Source of the DNA: Pseudolabrys sp. | Lineage (GTDB): Bacteria > Pseudomonadota > Alphaproteobacteria > Rhizobiales > Xanthobacteraceae | Length of the DNA: 9,420 bases | Direction: 5' to 3' | Assembly: GCA_029945495.1 (NCBI GenBank) | Contig: JAQSCR010000539.1 | Span: forward strand, 1-9,420 | Shown: positions 6,382 through 9,420 of the stretch, piece after piece | Position numbering within the stretch: position 1 is the stretch's first letter | Layout: every line of letters begins with the position of its first letter | Program-made: the position numbers and the translations under genes | The notes under the pieces: generated by a model | The model's input: the letters and a program-made list of their open reading frames with translations, nothing else | The model's database searches: none | What the model was told of the DNA's origin: nothing

Positions 6382-6711
6382 GACTTACCCCGATCCCCCA
6401 CGAAGCCACTCCCGAAGAGCGGCGGAGCCGATCATTTTTATGCTTGTGGCTCTATTTGTTATTTTGACTTAACAAGGCCCCCGGGACAAGAAACTTCCGC
6501 CCCTCAACGTTCAATATGCTGAATTCCTGCGCTCCGCCAAGAAAAATCTGGCGTCGGGGCAAAGGCGGAAAAACGCCGATTTTCCACCCATGATTGCCGG
6601 GACGACCCCAATGCCGAACGGTATCGCCGTGCTTCCGCAGTGCGAGAGGTACTCAATGGACAGAATCGGCCGGGCTCGAATGCGCCGGCGACCCGTGATA
6701 GGCTTTTCGCC
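6382..6711. other. Divergent intergenic region, 330 bp, no gene supported
   Basis: This lies between the DedA-ATP-grasp start (leftward) and the small membrane protein (rightward). It is AT-richer at 6430-6475 than the surroundings, as expected for a promoter region. It holds a short inverted repeat TTGTTA (6456-6461) / TAACAA (6470-6475) with an 8-nt spacer, and a weak hairpin GGCG-GAAAAA-CGCC near 6564-6577. No convincing -35/-10 pair was found on either strand. Open frames crossing it show no recognisable protein and look like GC-driven shadows. Confidence 0.5.
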
Positions 6712-7029
6712 ATGAACAGAGACAGATCGGCTTCGTCGGGGCACAGTGCGCGCGTCTTGAGTTTTCGCCGCAGTCAGGCGGCCGGTCCCCTGCGGATGCA
6801 CGGATCGGTGCCCGGCTTGGGCAAATATGAGGGTGACGAGCGTCCCGACGACTACCGCCACCGGATGATCGTCAACCTGGTGGCTTTTCTGTTCGTGATT
6901 TTACTAGTTTGCGCTGGATATTGGCTGGCCGACACCATGGCGCGCATGCGGAAGGACCAGGACTGCGTGCTGAGCGGACGGCGCGGCTGCACCCCGGTCG
7001 GTATCGAAATCCCGCGAAATCGGTGGTGA
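6712..7029 (+). CDS. Small single-pass membrane protein with C-x7-C tail, unknown function
   Basis: A 105-residue protein if the ATG at 6712 is used. GTG at 6640 and ATG at 6796 are in frame, and no start has a strong ribosome binding site. Residues 1-50 are polar and basic (many Arg and Ser) and look poorly conserved, so the 6796 start (77 residues) may be the true one. One transmembrane helix spans about 52-74 (RMIVNLVAFLFVILLVCAGYW). A short tail LADTMARMRKDQDCVLSGRR then GCTPVGIEIPRNRW follows. The 'MRK.QDCVLSGRR.C' segment, with Cys at 85 and 93, feels familiar from conserved hypothetical proteins of Bradyrhizobium-like genomes. The polar N-terminus and the Cys tail would lie on opposite sides of the membrane; a periplasmic tail could form a disulfide. 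No function is known to me. Confidence 0.65.
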   Translation: MNRDRSASSGHSARVLSFRRSQAAGPLRMHGSVPGLGKYEGDERPDDYRHRMIVNLVAFLFVILLVCAGYWLADTMARMRKDQDCVLSGRRGCTPVGIEIPRNRW

Positions 7030-7113
7030 CGGCCGCCGGGCAGCCAGAACCGGAGATATCCCTGGCCTGGAACCCCGCGCCGGGGGCGCTGGGTCATAAA
7101 GTGCCCGCCGCCA

Positions 7114-7142
7114 TTGAACTTGACCCTTTGCTTCGCTATACG
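7114..7142 (+). promoter_or_regulatory. Sigma70-like promoter for the acpXL operon
   Basis: TTGAAC (7114-7119), a 17-nt spacer and TATACG (7137-7142) give the usual housekeeping spacing. Transcription would start near 7149, giving a leader of about 100 nt before acpXL. The rest of 7030-7251 holds a small hairpin (GCGCC-GGG-GGCGC, 7077-7089) without a T-run and nothing else I can name. Confidence 0.5.
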
Positions 7143-7251
7143 GGCAACGACCGTTAGCCGGCAAATTGCCGGGCCGGGGCTGGTCTTTCGCTGGCGACTT
7201 GCCCGCACCTGGGGTAATTGCCAGAACTCCAATTGAATCAGAGAGTTATCG

Positions 7252-7533
7252 ATGTCCGACACGTTCGAAGCTATCGCCAATATTATCGCCGAGACCTGCG
7301 ATATTCCGCGCGATTCCATTACGGCCGAAAGCCACGCCATTAACGATCTCGGCATCGACAGCCTGGATTTCCTCGATATCGCCTTCGCCATCGACAAAGC
7401 CTTCGGCATCAAGCTCCCGCTCGAACAGTGGACGCAGGAAGTCAGCGACGGCAAAGCCACCACCGACCAGTATTTCGTCCTCAAGAACCTTGCCGCCCGC
7501 ATCGACGAGCTCGTCGCTGCCAAGGGAGCCTGA
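7252..7533 (+). CDS. acpXL: Acyl carrier protein AcpXL for lipid A very-long-chain fatty acid
   Basis: A 93-residue acidic carrier protein with AGAGAG (7240-7245) ahead of its ATG. The phosphopantetheine site is S37 in NDLGIDSLDFLDIAFAID (31-48). It differs from housekeeping AcpP (which has DSLD with a following 'TVELVM' type helix) by the LDFLDIAFAIDKAFGIKLP helix II, the insert LEQWTQEVSDGKATTDQYFV (57-76) and its longer chain. These features match AcpXL of Rhizobium. AcpXL carries the C26-C30 (omega-1)-hydroxy acyl chain that LpxXL transfers to lipid A. The gene is followed after 13 nt by fabZXL in the order seen in the rhizobial acpXL-fabZXL-fabF2XL-fabF1XL cluster, which supports the assignment. 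It is cytoplasmic and must be activated by a phosphopantetheinyl transferase. Confidence 0.93.
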   Translation: MSDTFEAIANIIAETCDIPRDSITAESHAINDLGIDSLDFLDIAFAIDKAFGIKLPLEQWTQEVSDGKATTDQYFVLKNLAARIDELVAAKGA

Positions 7534-7546
7534 AGCTCAACAGCAC

Positions 7547-8020
7547 ATGCGGATCGAGTACTTCCAACTCATCGATCGCATCGTCGATCTCAATCTCGCC
7601 GATCGCAAGATCACTTGTGAGGCCACGGTCCCTACGGCGAGCACGATCTTCGAAGGTCATTTCCCCGGCTATCCGCTGATGCCGGGTGTTCTGCTGATCG
7701 AGGCCATGGCGCAGACCTCGGGCTGGCTCGTCGTCGCGGCCAACCGGTTCGAACGGATGGCTTTTCTCGCGTCGGTGAAGGAAGCCAAGTTGCGCACCTT
7801 CGTGCTGCCCGGGCAAGCGCTGTCGATCACCTCGCATCTCGAGCACGAAGGCTCGGGCTACGCGGTTCTCAACGCCAAGATCCGTTGCGACGGTAAGGTC
7901 GTCTCCGACGCCACCCTCACCTTGCGGATTCTCGATTTCCCCAATGCCCTGGTCGCCGAAGAGATGCGCAAGCTGGCCGATCGGATCGGGCTGAAGGCCG
8001 AGGCGCGCGCCGATGGCTGA
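7547..8020 (+). CDS. fabZXL: 3-hydroxyacyl-ACP dehydratase FabZXL
   Basis: A 157-residue hot-dog-fold dehydratase. The start is ATG 7547; the frame is open back to 7166 but there it overlaps acpXL. The hallmark is ASTIFEGHFPGYPLMPGVLL (31-50) followed by IEAMAQTSGW. H38 and E52 are the FabZ catalytic pair that removes water from (3R)-hydroxyacyl-ACP. VKEAKLRTFVLPGQAL (77-92) corresponds to the FabZ 'f.kPV.PGd.l' strand. The C-terminal tail from about residue 130 is somewhat longer than in compact FabZ proteins and is charged. In this operon its substrate is expected to be the growing chain on AcpXL. The ribosome binding site is weak (GAAG 11 nt upstream, overlapping the acpXL stop), so translation may be coupled to acpXL. 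Its last 8 bases (ATGGCTGA) overlap the start of fabF2XL. Confidence 0.92.
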   Translation: MRIEYFQLIDRIVDLNLADRKITCEATVPTASTIFEGHFPGYPLMPGVLLIEAMAQTSGWLVVAANRFERMAFLASVKEAKLRTFVLPGQALSITSHLEHEGSGYAVLNAKIRCDGKVVSDATLTLRILDFPNALVAEEMRKLADRIGLKAEARADG

Positions 8021-9224
8021 CGCGCCACGCGAAGCCTGGATCACCGGTGTCGGAATCGTTTCGTGTCTGGGCGAAGGCGGCGATGCTCATTGGCAGAAGC
8101 TGATGGAAGCAAAGCCAACGGCTGAGACCGCGGCCTTTCCGCCTTTCGTCATACATCCGATCGCGCCAATCAACTTCGACAGCCAGATTCCCAAAAAGGG
8201 CGATCAGCGCCAGATGGAGCCTTGGCAGCGCATCGGCACCTATGCCGCCGGCCTCGCGCTCGATTCCGCCGGCGTCAAAGGCAAGCCCGATATCCTCTCG
8301 CGCATCGACATGATCGTGGCCGCCGGCGGCGGCGAGCGCGATCTCAATGTCGACTCGACCATTCTCAGCGGCACGCCCCATGCGGCCAACCCCGCGGCCT
8401 TCCTGAATGAGAAGCTGATGGGCGATCTTCGCCCCACCCTCTTCCTCGCACAGCTTTCCAATCTGTTGGCCGGCAATATCTCGATCGTGCATGGCGTCAC
8501 CGGTTCGTCGCGCACATTCATGGGCGAGGAATCCTCGGGCGTCGACGCGGTGCGCATCGCGCTGTCGCGCATCGCGGCCGGCCAAAGCGACATCGCCCTC
8601 GTCGGCGGTGCGCATAATGGCGAGCGGCCCGACCTTCTGATGCTGTACGAGTTCGGCGGCAACTGCCTCAAAGATCCGTACAAGCCGGTGTGGGAGCGCG
8701 GCGCTAACAACGGCGGTTTTGCGCTGGGTTCGCTTGGCGCCTTCCTCGTCATCGAAGCCCGCGACCATGCCGAGGCGCGCGGCGCCAAGCCTTTGGCGCG
8801 CCTCACCACCGTAATGTCCGATCGCTCCAACCGCCAACCGGGCGCAGCGACCGCCGTCCTTGGCAGACTCTGGGACAAGATCAAAGACAAGATCAAGCCA
8901 GGGCACGCCGCCGTACTGTCCGGTGCTTCAGGCGCCACAGCGGCCACGGCCGAAGAACGCGCCTTTCTGGAAGCGCAAGCTCTGGTAGCGAGTGGCGACC
9001 TTGCCGTTCGCTCCACCGGGTCTTATGTCGGTCATGCGATGGAGCCGCAGTTTCCCATGAATGTGGCGCTGGCCGCGGTGGCGCTGAATCACGATCGTCT
9101 TTTCCCGCCGGCCGATGCCAGCGGACTGGAGAAGCCGATGGATGGCAAAGTGGACCAGGTTATAGTGACCGGCGTCGGGCATTGGCGTGGTGAGGGGCTC
9201 GCGCTCGTTGAACGCGTCGGCTGA
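8013..9224 (+). CDS. fabF2XL: FabF2XL, ketosynthase-fold protein lacking the catalytic triad
   Basis: A 403-residue protein whose ATG overlaps the fabZXL stop, with GAGG about 9 nt upstream. The thiolase/ketosynthase fold is evident: AWITGVGIVSCLGEG (8-22), QMEPWQRIGTYAAGLALDSA (67-86), AAGQSDIALVGGAHNGE (188-204), NNGGFALGSLGAFLVIEARD (232-251) and VTGVGHWRGEGLALVERV (385-402). The active-site residues are not conserved. The nucleophile-elbow region reads VTGSSRTFMGEESSGVDAV (162-180) with no Cys; the only cysteines are C18 and C218. The 'NAHGTST' His loop is SGASGATAAT (303-312), and the 'TGHSLGAAG' His loop is STGSYVGHAM (334-343). The FabF 'GFGGTN' gate loop is altered to GVGHWRGE. It therefore probably does not condense by itself but pairs with FabF1XL, much as a chain-length factor pairs with its ketosynthase. 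Its position matches fabF2XL of rhizobia. Confidence 0.9.
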   Translation: MADAPREAWITGVGIVSCLGEGGDAHWQKLMEAKPTAETAAFPPFVIHPIAPINFDSQIPKKGDQRQMEPWQRIGTYAAGLALDSAGVKGKPDILSRIDMIVAAGGGERDLNVDSTILSGTPHAANPAAFLNEKLMGDLRPTLFLAQLSNLLAGNISIVHGVTGSSRTFMGEESSGVDAVRIALSRIAAGQSDIALVGGAHNGERPDLLMLYEFGGNCLKDPYKPVWERGANNGGFALGSLGAFLVIEARDHAEARGAKPLARLTTVMSDRSNRQPGAATAVLGRLWDKIKDKIKPGHAAVLSGASGATAATAEERAFLEAQALVASGDLAVRSTGSYVGHAMEPQFPMNVALAAVALNHDRLFPPADASGLEKPMDGKVDQVIVTGVGHWRGEGLALVERVG

Positions 9225-9238
9225 CGGAGAGCACGCAG

Positions 9239-9420
9239 ATGGTTACTGGTAAGGACAAACTCGGAAGGCCGCTCGTCGTCGTGACCGGTCTTGGCGTCGT
9301 TACCTCGCTGGGCGCCGGCAAAGGCGATAACTGGGCCAAGCTGACCGCCGGTGAATCCGGCATCCGCGCCATTACCCGTTTCCAGACCGACGGCCTCAAG
9401 ACCCGCATCGCCGGGACCAT
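9239..9420 (+). CDS. fabF1XL: FabF1XL 3-oxoacyl-ACP synthase, 5' end only
   Basis: The first 60 residues of a ketosynthase, cut by the right edge. The ATG at 9239 follows the fabF2XL stop by 14 nt and is preceded by CGGAGA. The sequence PLVVVTGLGVVTSLGAG (11-27), then WAKLTAGESGIRAITRF (32-48), is the canonical FabF N-terminus and closer to FabF consensus than FabF2XL. By gene order it should be the catalytic condensing enzyme of very-long-chain fatty acid synthesis on AcpXL. The Cys-His-His residues lie beyond the window and could not be checked. Confidence 0.9.
   Translation, partial: MVTGKDKLGRPLVVVTGLGVVTSLGAGKGDNWAKLTAGESGIRAITRFQTDGLKTRIAGT

Noticed and set aside
6456..6475. Inverted repeat TTGTTA-N8-TAACAA in the divergent intergenic region
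   Set aside because: Only 6-bp arms in an AT-rich patch, with no matching regulator gene. It could be chance, so it is mentioned only within the intergenic entry.
6511..6861. 116-codon minus-strand frame over the small membrane protein and intergenic region
   Set aside because: No recognisable motif. The plus-strand frame has a clear transmembrane helix and a plausible conserved tail.
7077..7089. Hairpin GCGCC-GGG-GGCGC downstream of the small membrane protein
   Set aside because: No T-run follows and the stem is short, so it is not called as a terminator.
7166..7546. N-terminal extension of FabZXL by 127 codons
   Set aside because: It overlaps acpXL out of frame and is Pro/Ser-rich. The dehydratase domain begins at the ATG at 7547.

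Overview
The window reads as a stretch of an alphaproteobacterial chromosome, most likely order Hyphomicrobiales/Rhizobiales and near the Bradyrhizobium-Rhodopseudomonas-Xanthobacteraceae group. This rests on the high GC content with GC-rich third codon positions, a DUF992 protein, a 49-bp palindromic element at 1372-1420 of a type I remember from Bradyrhizobiaceae-like genomes, and above all the start of an acpXL-fabZXL-fabF2XL-fabF1XL operon. That operon makes the very-long-chain hydroxy fatty acid of rhizobial lipid A. I see no mobile element, phage gene, CRISPR array, tRNA or rRNA.

Layout. 1-1372: the 3' end of a sugar phosphate isomerase/epimerase-like TIM-barrel gene, then a six-blade kelch protein 8 nt downstream. 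The kelch stop codon shares its last base with the palindromic repeat, and a terminator hairpin follows. 1487-3611: four small genes in alternating orientations. They are a secreted DUF992 protein (-), a short SPOR-less RlpA-like protein (+), a small secreted protein of unknown function (-) and a carboxymuconolactone-decarboxylase-fold protein without the redox CxxC (+). 3619-6381: a minus-strand block of three genes. In transcription order these are a 575-residue membrane protein joining a DedA/VTT domain to a complete ATP-grasp domain, a Cys-rich DUF2946-like small exported or membrane protein, and a PCuAC-type periplasmic copper chaperone ending at a clear intrinsic terminator. 6382-7251: a gene-poor region with one small single-pass membrane protein and a good sigma70-like promoter. 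7252-9420: acpXL, fabZXL, fabF2XL and the first 60 codons of fabF1XL, tightly packed and running off the right edge.

How the genes work together. In the XL operon the carrier AcpXL holds the growing chain, FabZXL dehydrates the 3-hydroxyacyl intermediate, and two FabF paralogues are assigned to condensation. The FabF2XL here lacks the ketosynthase Cys and both His residues, so it looks like a non-catalytic, chain-length-factor-like partner of FabF1XL. The copper chaperone and the Cys-rich protein may share a role in periplasmic copper handling. Their link to the DedA-ATP-grasp gene is positional only.

The two most interesting objects are the DedA/VTT-ATP-grasp fusion (4654-6381) and the degenerate ketosynthase (8013-9224). 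No search was possible, so family names come from recognised motifs and recall.
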